26,916 nucleotides of DNA from RPQJ01 sp041910015 (GTDB taxonomy: Bacteria > Pseudomonadota > Gammaproteobacteria > Steroidobacterales > Steroidobacteraceae), in contig JAYRRR010000024.1 of the NCBI GenBank assembly GCA_041910015.1, positions 1 through 26,916 of the forward strand, read 5' to 3'. This document shows positions 7,919 through 15,925 of this stretch, piece after piece. The notes under the pieces were generated by a model, which was not told the DNA's origin, searched no databases, and saw only the letters and a program-made list of their open reading frames with translations. Made by a program: the position numbers and the translations under genes. Each line of letters begins with the position of its first letter. The stretch's first letter is position 1.

Positions 7919-8640
7919 ATCCCGCGCTCTCTCCCGCGGAATGGGAGGCCCTGCGACTGTCGATGCGCGTGGCGTCCTGCGCGACGCTCGTCTCGCTGCC
8001 GCTCGGCGTCTTCGTCGGCTGGCTGCTGGCGCGCCGCGAGTTCCGCGGCAGGTTCGTGGTCGAGGCGCTGGTGCAACTGCCCATGGTGCTGCCTCCGGTC
8101 GTGCCCGGGTACGTGCTGTTGTGGCTGCTCGGTGCGGGCGGTCCGATCGGGCGCTGGCTCGACGCGGTCTTCGGCGTCTCGCTGGCGTTCACGTGGCAGG
8201 GCGCGGCGCTGGCCGCCGCCGTCATGGCTTTCCCGCTGCTGGTGCAGCCGGCGCGCGTGGCGTTCCGCATGGTGGACGTGCGGCTGGAACACGCGGCGGC
8301 GACGCTCGGTGCCTCGCCGTGGAACGCCTTCGCCACGGTCGCGCTGCCGCTCGCGCTGCCCGGCGTGCTGGCCGGCGCGGTGCTCTGCTTCTCACGCAGC
8401 CTGGGCGAGTTCGGCGCGACGATGGCGTTCGTCGGCAACATTCCCGGCGAAACGCGCACCTTGCCGCTCGCGATCTACACGTTCATGCAGGCGCCCGACG
8501 GCGAGGCGTCGGCCTTGCGTCTCGTCGTGCTGTCGATCGCCCTCGCGCTCGCGGCGCTCGCCTGCAGTCACTGGCTGACGCGTCGCGCGGAGCGACGACT
8601 CGGCTATCACGATCACGTCGAGCCGCTCGGCCGTGCTTGA
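7915..8640 (+). CDS. modB: Molybdate ABC transporter permease ModB
   Basis: This 241-residue inner-membrane permease forms the molybdate channel. The beginning, NPALSPAEWEALRLSMRVASCATLVSLPLG, aligns with the start of known ModB proteins, so I choose the TTG at 7915, which overlaps the modA stop as TTGA. The next in-frame ATG (7962) would cut off this conserved start. Five to six membrane segments are visible. The EAA-type coupling loop appears as EHAAATLGASPWNAFATVALPLALPG, followed by SRSLGEFGATMAFVGNIPGETRTLPLAIY, typical of ModB. Its end overlaps the modC start by 8 bases, indicating translational coupling through the operon. Confidence 0.95.
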   Translation: MNPALSPAEWEALRLSMRVASCATLVSLPLGVFVGWLLARREFRGRFVVEALVQLPMVLPPVVPGYVLLWLLGAGGPIGRWLDAVFGVSLAFTWQGAALAAAVMAFPLLVQPARVAFRMVDVRLEHAAATLGASPWNAFATVALPLALPGVLAGAVLCFSRSLGEFGATMAFVGNIPGETRTLPLAIYTFMQAPDGEASALRLVVLSIALALAALACSHWLTRRAERRLGYHDHVEPLGRA

Positions 8641-9271
8641 GTTCGACCTCGGCTACCGGCGCGGCGATTTTGCGCTGCATGCAGCGGGACGGCTGGGACC
8701 GGGCGCGACCGGCATCTGCGGATCCTCCGGCAGTGGCAAGAGCACGCTGCTGGGTCTGATCGCCGGTCTGCTGCGGCCGGCCGCCGGCACGCTGTCGTTC
8801 CAGGGCGAGACCTTCGTCGACGTCGAGGCCGGGTTCTTCGTGCCCGCCTGGCGGCGTCACTTCGCCCTGGTATTCCAGGACGGCCAGTTGTTTCCGCACA
8901 TGACGGTACGCGACAACCTGCTCTATGGCTACCAGCGCCGCGACGCGCACGAGCGGCGCTTCGCGCTGGCGCAGGTGCTCGAGCTGCTCGAGATCGGCGC
9001 GCTGGTCGATCGGCGGCCGGCCCGGATCTCGGGCGGCGAGCGCCAGCGTGTCGCGCTTGGCCGGGCGCTGCTGTGCTCGCCGCGCCTGCTGCTGCTCGAC
9101 GAGCCACTGGCCTCGCTCGACGCGCGGCTCAAGGGCCAGATCCTGCCGTTCCTGCGCCGCGTCAAGGAAGAGACGCGGATTCCGCTGGTCTATGTCTCGC
9201 ACGTCGCGGCGGAGGTCGACTACCTCGCCGACGAAGTGCTGCGTCTCGAGGACGGCCGTCTGGTCGCGTGA
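8633..9271 (+). CDS. modC: Molybdate ABC transporter ATPase ModC, short form without Mop/TOBE domain
   Basis: This 212-residue ATPase energises ModAB uptake. It has Walker A GSSGSGKST (30-38), a Q-loop at Gln82 with FQDGQLFPHMTVRDNL, the signature ISGGERQRVALGRAL (132-146), Walker B LLLLDEP (152-158), D-loop SLD (161-163) and the switch His190. Known full-length ModC proteins are about 350 residues with a C-terminal Mop/TOBE molybdate-binding domain. This one stops right after the nucleotide-binding domain at GRLVA. I read the other frames through 9272-9500 and saw no displaced TOBE sequence, so this is a genuinely short form rather than a simple frameshift. Start is GTG 8633, overlapping the modB stop. 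Confidence 0.93.
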   Translation: MLEFDLGYRRGDFALHAAGRLGPGATGICGSSGSGKSTLLGLIAGLLRPAAGTLSFQGETFVDVEAGFFVPAWRRHFALVFQDGQLFPHMTVRDNLLYGYQRRDAHERRFALAQVLELLEIGALVDRRPARISGGERQRVALGRALLCSPRLLLLDEPLASLDARLKGQILPFLRRVKEETRIPLVYVSHVAAEVDYLADEVLRLEDGRLVA

Positions 9272-9493
9272 ACGTTGCGCTTGACGGTGGGGTGCCGGTC
9301 GCGCACGAGGGGTCCGGGCGAGTGGCGCTTGTCGGAGCACGACCCGACCCGACGGAGCGCTTGGCCGACGGGAGCGGCCACCGGAGGTGTGCCATAGTCG
9401 ACGCGGCGCGGGCTGGAACCGGAGCACGGCTTCGACGGGCCGATGGTGCTGCGGCCTTCGCCCAGGGTCATCGTGATCTGACGCGTCGCGTGT
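9272..9493. other. Intergenic region between convergent modC and DUF3187 genes
   Basis: These 222 bases separate two convergent genes. I found no recognisable gene, no convincing Rho-independent terminator with a T tract, and no remnant of the missing ModC C-terminal domain in any forward frame. The open frames crossing it have no family resemblance that I can identify. Confidence 0.6.
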
Positions 9494-10513
9494 TCACCAG
9501 ATGCGACGCAATCCGAAGTTGAACGTGATGTCCGGCGACGCGTCGGGCTGGACGTCCTCGACGAAGCCGAGGTCGAAGCGCCAGCCACCCTGCGTCACGT
9601 AGCTGCCGCCGAACGTCAGCACGATCGCATCGCCGTCGAGATCGTCGAAGCCGGTGTCGAACACGGCCGAGTTGGCTTCGACCTGCGTCGTGACGTCGAG
9701 ACTGCGCCAGGCGTGCCAGGTGACGCCGCCGAGCGCCGACCACGCATGCTTCTTCTGCAGCGTGGGCAGCACGTCGCCCTGGCCGAGCCAGGCGGCGTTC
9801 AACTGGCCGAACACCACCCAGCGCTCGTGCCGCCGGGCTTGCCCGGCCAGCGACAGCCCGATGTCGACGGCGCCGTTGCCGGTGAGGTCGTCGGCGCTGC
9901 CCGTGGGTGCGTCTACCGAGAACCAGGCGGCCAGCGCCCGCGTCTCGGTGGCGACGAGCTGGTATCCGAGCGCGACCGGGATGTCCGCGATGCCGGACGT
10001 CGCCGAGTCGATGCGCCAGGAGGGGCCGTCGACGGCGCGGTACTCGAGCAGCAGGCTGTCCTCGGGCAACTGGTCGCGCGATCCGTCGGGCAGGCCGAGC
10101 GCCGAGTGCCAGGCGTCGAGGAAGCCGTCGAGCGAGCCGGCGTCGAGCTTGCGCCAGGCCAGCTCGCCGTGCAGCGCGAAGCGTGCGCCGAGCGGATGCG
10201 TCGCCTGCACGCGCAGTTCCTGCACCTCGCCGTCGAGCGTGAACTCGCGGTCGTCGGTGCGCTCGGTGACCGCGAAACTGGTCCAGTCGAAGGTGCCGGC
10301 CGCGGCGGTCGAGCCCGGTGCCGGCAGCCGCGCTGGCAAGGGCCCCGGCAGGCCGAAGATCGCGACCAGCGGATGGGTGTTGCGGACCAGAAACGGCTCG
10401 GCCGGCGCGACCGGCAGCGCGGCCGTCGCCAGGACCAGCACGCACGACCAGGCCCTGGTCCATCTGCCCGGCGAAGTGCATCGGCGTCGTTTCGACATCG
10501 CGGTTCGTCCCAT
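9494..10513 (-). CDS. DUF3187 family outer-membrane protein
   Basis: This protein of about 335 residues has a basic start and a hydrophobic signal (SCVLVLATAALPVAPAEP) followed by the family-type opening FLVRNTHPLVAIFGLPGP. The rest is rich in alternating hydrophobic/polar beta-strand patterns with aromatic residues (TFDWTSFAVTERTDD, GGVTWHAWRSLDVTTQVE) and ends in FNFGLRRIW. A terminal aromatic residue is typical of outer-membrane beta-barrels inserted by the BAM complex. The function is unknown. Two ATGs are possible: 10513 and 10498 (MSKRRR). The latter gives a more usual signal peptide and I cannot decide between them. It follows the YjbQ gene by 21 bases on the same strand and is probably co-transcribed. 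Confidence 0.82.
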   Translation of the reverse strand: MGRTAMSKRRRCTSPGRWTRAWSCVLVLATAALPVAPAEPFLVRNTHPLVAIFGLPGPLPARLPAPGSTAAAGTFDWTSFAVTERTDDREFTLDGEVQELRVQATHPLGARFALHGELAWRKLDAGSLDGFLDAWHSALGLPDGSRDQLPEDSLLLEYRAVDGPSWRIDSATSGIADIPVALGYQLVATETRALAAWFSVDAPTGSADDLTGNGAVDIGLSLAGQARRHERWVVFGQLNAAWLGQGDVLPTLQKKHAWSALGGVTWHAWRSLDVTTQVEANSAVFDTGFDDLDGDAIVLTFGGSYVTQGGWRFDLGFVEDVQPDASPDITFNFGLRRIW

Positions 10514-10534
10514 GCTTCGGTGGCCCGGGCGGCG

Positions 10535-10954
10535 TCAGGGGCTCAGGTGCGCGACGACGTGTCGCGCGTGCGGCCGGTCCCGGTGCTCGAACAGGTAGAT
10601 GCCCTGCCAGGTGCCCAGCACGGGCCGGCCGTCACGGACGGGAATGCCGAGCGACACCGCGGTCAGTGCCGCCCGGATGTGCGCCGGCATGTCGTCCGGG
10701 CCTTCCTCGTCGTGCGTGATCCACTGCATCGATGGACTTCGGGCCGTCGGCACCAGCCTGCGCAGGAATTCCTCGAGGTCGCGACGCACGGCCGGGTCGG
10801 CATTCTCCTGCACGAGCAGCGAACAGGACGTGTGCGGCACGAACAGGGTCAGCAGGCCCTGGCGTGCGCCGCTGCGGTCCACGAAGTCGACCACGTCCCG
10901 GGTGAATTCGTAAAGACCGGCGCCTTGGGTCTGCACGTCGAGAACCGCCTGCAT
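10535..10954 (-). CDS. YjbQ/UPF0047 family protein
   Basis: This 139-residue protein is a clear member of the YjbQ (UPF0047) family. It shows GLLTLFVPHTSCSLLVQENADP (39-60), a His-rich DEEGPDDMPAHIRAAL loop, the sequence PVRDGRPVLGTWQGIYLFEHRDRPH and a C-terminal histidine region. The conserved histidines and Glu form a probable metal site in a small trimeric beta fold. E. coli YjbQ has weak thiamine-phosphate synthase activity, but the physiological role is unclear. The start at 10954 is chosen over the ATG at 10981 because an AGGAGA lies just upstream and MQAVLDVQT matches the family start. It lies 30 bases after the LysR stop and 21 bases before DUF3187. Confidence 0.92.
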   Translation of the reverse strand: MQAVLDVQTQGAGLYEFTRDVVDFVDRSGARQGLLTLFVPHTSCSLLVQENADPAVRRDLEEFLRRLVPTARSPSMQWITHDEEGPDDMPAHIRAALTAVSLGIPVRDGRPVLGTWQGIYLFEHRDRPHARHVVAHLSP

Positions 10955-10984
10955 CTGCGTCTCCTGTCGCCGGCCCGTCACGGT

Positions 10985-11998
10985 TCAACCGCTTCCACGC
11001 CGCGCCGTCTTCGCAGTCCTGCGGCGCGGCCCGAGGAATCGCGGTCCGTAGCGGCGCAGCAGGGCGGCTTCCCGAGTCGCGACGGACCGTTCGACATCGA
11101 ACACGAGATCGCGCAGCGAGGCGGCCGCGTGGGTCCACGGCCGCCGCTTCAGGCTGACGAGACCATAGTGCACGTACAGCCAGGGCTCCGTCCCGAGCAG
11201 CACGAACTGGCCAGACTCCAGTTCGTCGGCGATGCAGGAGAGGATCGACGCCGTGACTCCGTCCGAGCTCGCGACGATACGCTTGCTGGCTGCCACGCTA
11301 TCGCACTGCACGGCCGGGATCGGCAGGGGCACCCTGAGCCGGGCGGAACCCTCGGCGTGACTCTGCAGCAGTGGCGCGAGAATGCGGGGAGGCACGCGGG
11401 CCGGCGTCACGACGGGGAACCCGAAGATGTCGGGCGTGCGGACCACTTCGCGCTGCGCGAGCGGGTGGCTGGCGCGACAGACCCAGTACATCGGACGCGA
11501 CGTCGGCATCGTGGCCACCTCGATGTCCGGTTCGCGCGTGAGCACGCTCGTTTCGGCCACGAAGAAGTCGAGTTCGCGGCCGCGCAGGCGCCGCACGAGG
11601 TCGTCCCAGCTCCCCGTGTCGAGCCGCAGCTGCACGCCCGGGTGCGCGGTGACGAATTGCGCGACGGCCGGGCCGAGCACCGCCTCGACCGGGTACGGGC
11701 CGCCGCCCACGGCCACGCGGCCCGTGCGCACGCGGCCGCGGGCCACGGTCTCGCCGTCGAGCTCGTCCGCCATGCGCAGCAGGTCGCGCGCCCGCTCGAT
11801 GTATACGCGGCCGAGGTCAGTGGGCACCACACCCGAGACCGCGCGGACGAACAGTTCGCTGCCGAAGCCCTGCTCGACGTTGCGGATGCTGCGCGAGAGC
11901 GCCGGCTGGCTGATGTGCAGCGCTGCCGCCGTGCGCACGAAGCTGCCGTGCTCAGCGAGGGCGACGACCTGCCGCAACTGCTGGAGCCGGATGGTCAT
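10985..11998 (-). CDS. LysR family transcriptional regulator
   Basis: This 337-residue regulator has an N-terminal winged helix-turn-helix (MTIRLQQLRQVVALAEHGSFVRTAAALHISQPALSRSIRNVE, residues 1-42). A linker helix follows, then a periplasmic-binding-protein-like effector domain (about 92-300), with a basic Arg-rich tail of about 20 residues (RRRTAKTARRGSG). It is transcribed divergently from the arylsulfatase gene across a 131-base gap that contains a T-N11-A palindrome, the classic LysR layout. The arylsulfatase is therefore the likely target, with a sulfate ester or its product as possible inducer (inference). Downstream on the same strand, YjbQ and DUF3187 follow closely and may be co-transcribed. 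Confidence 0.93.
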   Translation of the reverse strand: MTIRLQQLRQVVALAEHGSFVRTAAALHISQPALSRSIRNVEQGFGSELFVRAVSGVVPTDLGRVYIERARDLLRMADELDGETVARGRVRTGRVAVGGGPYPVEAVLGPAVAQFVTAHPGVQLRLDTGSWDDLVRRLRGRELDFFVAETSVLTREPDIEVATMPTSRPMYWVCRASHPLAQREVVRTPDIFGFPVVTPARVPPRILAPLLQSHAEGSARLRVPLPIPAVQCDSVAASKRIVASSDGVTASILSCIADELESGQFVLLGTEPWLYVHYGLVSLKRRPWTHAAASLRDLVFDVERSVATREAALLRRYGPRFLGPRRRTAKTARRGSG

Positions 11999-12027
11999 GC
12001 ATTCATGTTATACGCGGCTTTCCAAAT

Positions 12028-12042
12028 ATGCATTGGACTCAT
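12028..12042. promoter_or_regulatory. Candidate LysR-type T-N11-A operator
   Basis: ATGCATTGGACTCAT has imperfectly inverted arms (ATGCA and CTCAT) with T at 12029 and A at 12041 separated by 11 bases, the LysR-type box. It lies in an AT-richer part of the divergent intergenic region, 30 bases from the lysR start and 88 from the arylsulfatase start, a normal place for autoregulation and target activation. TTGGAC inside it could act as a -35 for the sulfatase, but no well-spaced -10 is clear. Confidence 0.42.
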
Positions 12043-12129
12043 CTTATGGCAAGCGGCAACTTATGCGCCCCGTACAGAGCGGGCCAGCGCAGAGCCTGCG
12101 AGAACGACACACAGGTAGAGGGTGGAACC

Positions 12130-13686
12130 ATGAATTGCCGAACGATGCGCGGCCTGCTGGCCGCATGGGCCCTTGTGCCGCTGCTGCTGGGCGTGGAGGC
12201 GCGGGCGCAGGCCCCGGCCACCGCGAGGAAGCCCAACATCCTCGTCATCTGGGGCGACGACATCGGTGGCTTCAACATCAGTGCCTACAACCGCGGCATG
12301 ATGGGTTACCGCACGCCCAATATCGACAGCATCGCCGCGGAAGGTGCGCTCTTCACCGACTGGTACGGCCAGCAGAGCTGCACCGCCGGCCGGGCGGCGT
12401 TCATCACGGGCCAGTCGCCGATCCGTACCGGCCTGACCAAGGTCGGCCTGCCGGGCGCGCCCGAGGGCATGAAGAAGGAAGACCCGACGATCGCCACCTA
12501 CCTGAAAGCACAGGGCTACGTCACGGGCCAGTTCGGCAAGAACCACCTCGGCGACCGCGACGAGATGCTGCCGACGGCGCACGGGTTCGACGAGTTCTTC
12601 GGCAACCTCTATCACCTGAACGCCGAAGAGGAGCCGGAGAATCCCGACTACCCGAAGAACCCGGAGTTCAAGAAGAACTTCGGCCCGCGCGGCGTGATCC
12701 ACAGCTTCGCAGATGGCCGCATCACCGACACCGGCCCGCTCACCAAGAAGCGCATGGAGACCATCGACGAGGAAGTCACCGCAAAGGCGCTCGGCTTCAT
12801 GGAGCGGGCGGCGAAGGATGGCAAGCCGTTCTTTCTCTGGTGGAACTCGACCCGAATGCACGTCTTCACGCACCTGAAGCCGGGGTCGGACGGCAAGACC
12901 GGGCTCGGCGTCTACGCCGACGGCATGGTCGAGCACGACGGCCACGTCGGCCAGGTGCTCGCGAAGCTGAAGGAACTCGGCCTCGACCAGAACACGATCG
13001 TGATGTACTCGACCGACAACGGCGCAGAGACCTTCACCTGGCCGGACGGCGGCACCACGATGTTCCGGGGCGAGAAGAACACCCAGTGGGAAGGCGGCTA
13101 TCGCGTGCCGACCATGATCCGCTGGCCGGGCGTCGTGAAGCCGGGCACCGTGATCAACGACATCGGTGCGCACGAAGACATGCTGCCGACGCTACTCGGC
13201 GCCGCGGGCAATCCGAACGTCGTCGCGGACTCGCTCAAGGGCTGGAAATCCGGCAAGACCACCTACAAGGTCCACCTCGACGGCTACGACCTGGGTCCGG
13301 CGCTGCGCGGCGAAGCGACCTGGCCACGCAAGGAATTCATCTACTGGACCGACGACGGCAGCGTGGCCGCGCTGCGCTTCAGCGACTGGAAGATCACCTT
13401 CCTCGAGCAGCCTGCCGAGGGCCTGAAGGTGTGGCAGGAGCCGTTCACCGAACTGCGCGCGCCGAAGATCACCAACCTGCGCATGGACCCGTTCGAGCGG
13501 GCCGAGGAAGAGAACGCGATGGGCTACCAGCGCTGGTACATGGACCGCATGTTCATGATCGCGCCCGCCGGAGCCTACGTCGGCCAGTGGCTGCAGAGCT
13601 TCAGGGAATTCCCGCCGCGCCAGAAGCCTGGCAGCTTCAACCTCGAGCGCGTCATGGAAGCGGTGACGGCGGGCACCGGGCAGTGA
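12130..13686 (+). CDS. Arylsulfatase (type I, formylglycine-dependent), secreted
   Basis: This 518-residue sulfatase hydrolyses sulfate esters to release sulfate. Residues 1-26 form a Sec signal ending ARA. The first metal loop is PNILVIWGDDIGG (Asp43/Asp44). The catalytic motif is Cys84-Thr-Ala-Gly-Arg88 (CxAxR variant) followed by AAFITGQSPIRTG; Cys84 would be oxidised to formylglycine. Further calcium ligands are Asp296-Asn297 in YSTDNGAE, and the sequence TMFRGEKNTQWEGGYRVPTMIRWPG is typical of the family. Length is complete. The start at 12130 has an AGAGGGTGG site upstream. It lies divergent to a LysR regulator and upstream of an alkylsulfatase. No formylglycine-generating enzyme or anaerobic maturase is in the window, so maturation must be encoded elsewhere. 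Confidence 0.95.
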   Translation: MNCRTMRGLLAAWALVPLLLGVEARAQAPATARKPNILVIWGDDIGGFNISAYNRGMMGYRTPNIDSIAAEGALFTDWYGQQSCTAGRAAFITGQSPIRTGLTKVGLPGAPEGMKKEDPTIATYLKAQGYVTGQFGKNHLGDRDEMLPTAHGFDEFFGNLYHLNAEEEPENPDYPKNPEFKKNFGPRGVIHSFADGRITDTGPLTKKRMETIDEEVTAKALGFMERAAKDGKPFFLWWNSTRMHVFTHLKPGSDGKTGLGVYADGMVEHDGHVGQVLAKLKELGLDQNTIVMYSTDNGAETFTWPDGGTTMFRGEKNTQWEGGYRVPTMIRWPGVVKPGTVINDIGAHEDMLPTLLGAAGNPNVVADSLKGWKSGKTTYKVHLDGYDLGPALRGEATWPRKEFIYWTDDGSVAALRFSDWKITFLEQPAEGLKVWQEPFTELRAPKITNLRMDPFERAEEENAMGYQRWYMDRMFMIAPAGAYVGQWLQSFREFPPRQKPGSFNLERVMEAVTAGTGQ

Positions 13687-13785
13687 CCTGATCTGCTGGC
13701 TAGCGGCGCCCGTGGCGCGGCCTCCTGCATTTCCACCCCCGCAGGTCGTCCCCGTCACGGCGCGCCGCGTTTCCGCGGGGTGGGT

Positions 13786-13791
13786 CATAAT
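13786..13791 (+). promoter_or_regulatory. Candidate -10 box for the alkylsulfatase gene
   Basis: CATAAT (five of six to TATAAT) lies 52 bases upstream of the GTG start in the 156-base gap after the arylsulfatase. No good -35 is visible at normal spacing, so activation or read-through from the upstream gene is equally possible. A short hairpin (GCGCC-CGT-GGCGC, 13706-13718) sits earlier in the gap but lacks a T tract. Confidence 0.28.
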
Positions 13792-13842
13792 GCGTGCCGG
13801 GTCGCTGCGTCGGCGATCCGGCGGCAGGGCGTGGGGGGTGGA

Positions 13843-15897
13843 GTGATACGACATCAGGTGTTGACGGCATTCGTCGCGGGCGCGGTTCTGGCCTCGGCCG
13901 CACCCGCCGCACCTGCCGCGCTACCCGCGTCGAAGTCGACCAGCGCGCCGGTGCACTTCGATCCGCGGGGCAAGCCTGCCTCGGCCCGCACGGTCGAACT
14001 GCAACGGTCGCAGCGGGCGGCGCTGCCGTTCGAGGACGAGCGTGATTTCGCGGAATCGCGGCGTGGCTTCATCGCGGCGCCCGCCATCCGCGAGGTCCGC
14101 AACGATGCCGGCGCCGTCGTGTGGAACATGGCGAGCTACGACTTCCTGGTGCAGGGACAGGATTTCGACAGCATCCACCCGTCGCTGCAGCGGCAGGCCG
14201 TGCTCAACATGGGTTACGGCCTGTACGAGGTCGTGCCGGGACACATCTACCAGGTGCGCGGCTTCGACCTCTCGAACATCAGCTTCGTCAAGGGCGACAC
14301 GGGCTGGATCGTCTTCGATCCGCTGATCTCGAAGGAAACGGCCGCCGCGGCGCTGAAGCTCGTGAACGACACGCTCGGCGCACGCCCGGTCGTCGCCGTC
14401 GTGTACTCCCATTCGCACATCGACCACTTCGGCGGCGTGCGCGGCGTGGTGGACGAGGCGGATGTGCGCGGCGGCAAGGTCCAGATCATCGCGCCGGCGC
14501 ACTTTCTCCGGGAAGCCGTGGCCGAGAACGTCTACGCGGGCAACGCGATGATCCGCCGGGCGACGTACCAGTACGGCCTGCTGCTGCCGCGCAGCCCGTT
14601 CGGGCACGTCGACCAGGCGATCGGCAAGATGGGTTCGCGCGGCAGCAGCGGGCTCATCGCGCCGACGCGGAGCATCGAAGGCGACATCGAGGAGCTCACC
14701 GTCGACGGCGTGCGCATGGTGTTCCAGAACACGCCGGGCACGGAAGCGCCGGCCGAGATGAACACCTGGTTCCCGGATTTCCGCGCGTTCTGGGCCGCGG
14801 AGAACGTGACCTGCACCATCCACAACATCTACACGCTGCGCGGGGCGCTGGTGCGCGACGCGCTCGTGTGGTCGAAGCACATCAACGAGGCGCTGTACCG
14901 GTTCGGGCAGCAGGCGGAGGTGATGTTCGCCGCGCACAACTGGCCGCGCTGGGGCAACGAGCGCATCCAGGAAGTCATGCGCGTGCAGCGCGACGTCTAC
15001 GCCAACCTGCACAACGACGTGATGCACCTCGCCAACGACGGCGTCACGATCAACGAGATCCACAACGTCTACCGGCTGCCCGAGAGCCTGCGCAGGAACT
15101 GGGCGGCGCGCAGCTACCACGGCTCGGAGGCGCACAACGCCCGCGGCGTGATCAACCGCTACCTGGGCTATTGGGACGGCAATCCGGCGACGCTGATCCC
15201 GCTGTCGCCGGGCGATTCGGCCCCGCTCTACGTCGAGATGATGGGCGGCGCGGAAAAGATCCTCGCGAAGGCCCGGCAGTTGCTCGACGCCGGCGACTAC
15301 CTGCTCGCGACCGAGATCCTCAACAAGCTCGTGTACGCCGAGCCCGCCAACGAGGTCGCGCGCAACCTGCTGGCCGACGCGTTCGAGCAGGTGGGCTATC
15401 AACAGGAAAGCACGAGCCTGCGCAACAGCTTTCTTGCGGCAGCGCTGGAACTGCGTTCCGGCATTCCGGCCGGCCCGCTGCCAGACAGCGCCGGCGCCGA
15501 CACGGTGCGCGCGATCGGCACCGATCTCTGGCTCGACTACCTCGGCATCCAGGTCGACAGCCGCAAGGCGGCCGGCATGCACTTCGTGATGAACCTGGTC
15601 ACCCCGGACAATGGCGAGCAGTACGTGCTCGAGATGAGCAACGCGACGCTGACCAGCATCGAAGGATTCCGCTCGCCGCGCGCCGACGTCACGGTGACGA
15701 TCGATCGCGCGGTCCTGGAGCAGGTGATGATGCGCGCCACGACGTTCAAGACGCTCATCCAGCAGGGCCGGGCGAAGTACGAAGGCAACCCGGCCGTGCT
15801 GGAGCAGCTCGCTTCCGTGCTGGTCCCGTACGACCCGTTCTTCGAGATCATGCCGGGCACGAAGCCGCCGGCCGCTCCGGCGCGGGCCCAGCCGTGA
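13843..15897 (+). CDS. Alkyl sulfatase, SdsA1-type metallo-beta-lactamase fold
   Basis: This 684-residue secreted alkylsulfatase is expected to cleave primary or secondary alkyl sulfates such as SDS with a binuclear zinc site. It has an N-terminal signal (about 1-26, rich in Ala), a metallo-beta-lactamase domain with His190-x-His192-x-Asp194-His195 (HSHIDHFGG), GTEAPAEMNTW and AENV glutamates, and AAHNWPRWG late in the domain. An alkylsulfatase dimerisation domain follows (about 390-530, EIHNVYRLPESLR, SYHGSEAHNARGVINRYLGYWDGNP). The C-terminal SCP2-like domain (about 540-670) probably binds the alkyl chain. The GTG at 13843 follows a GGGGGGTGGA site and gives a proper signal peptide; an ATG at 13780 is in frame but disrupts it. 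The cytochrome gene starts 28 bases downstream. Confidence 0.95.
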   Translation: MIRHQVLTAFVAGAVLASAAPAAPAALPASKSTSAPVHFDPRGKPASARTVELQRSQRAALPFEDERDFAESRRGFIAAPAIREVRNDAGAVVWNMASYDFLVQGQDFDSIHPSLQRQAVLNMGYGLYEVVPGHIYQVRGFDLSNISFVKGDTGWIVFDPLISKETAAAALKLVNDTLGARPVVAVVYSHSHIDHFGGVRGVVDEADVRGGKVQIIAPAHFLREAVAENVYAGNAMIRRATYQYGLLLPRSPFGHVDQAIGKMGSRGSSGLIAPTRSIEGDIEELTVDGVRMVFQNTPGTEAPAEMNTWFPDFRAFWAAENVTCTIHNIYTLRGALVRDALVWSKHINEALYRFGQQAEVMFAAHNWPRWGNERIQEVMRVQRDVYANLHNDVMHLANDGVTINEIHNVYRLPESLRRNWAARSYHGSEAHNARGVINRYLGYWDGNPATLIPLSPGDSAPLYVEMMGGAEKILAKARQLLDAGDYLLATEILNKLVYAEPANEVARNLLADAFEQVGYQQESTSLRNSFLAAALELRSGIPAGPLPDSAGADTVRAIGTDLWLDYLGIQVDSRKAAGMHFVMNLVTPDNGEQYVLEMSNATLTSIEGFRSPRADVTVTIDRAVLEQVMMRATTFKTLIQQGRAKYEGNPAVLEQLASVLVPYDPFFEIMPGTKPPAAPARAQP

Positions 15898-15925
15898 CGG
15901 ACCGCGGTGTTCGCCGCGCCAGCTC

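Noticed and set aside
9272..9500. Possible frameshifted Mop/TOBE domain after modC
   Set aside because: Forward frames were read by eye and none shows TOBE-like sequence, so the short ModC is accepted as it stands.
12061..13173. 370-codon minus-strand open frame antisense to the arylsulfatase
   Set aside because: It shows no domain or signal peptide, and the sense-strand gene has intact catalytic motifs.
13706..13718. GCGCC-CGT-GGCGC hairpin after the arylsulfatase as a terminator
   Set aside because: The stem is only 5 pairs with a 3-base loop and no T tract follows.
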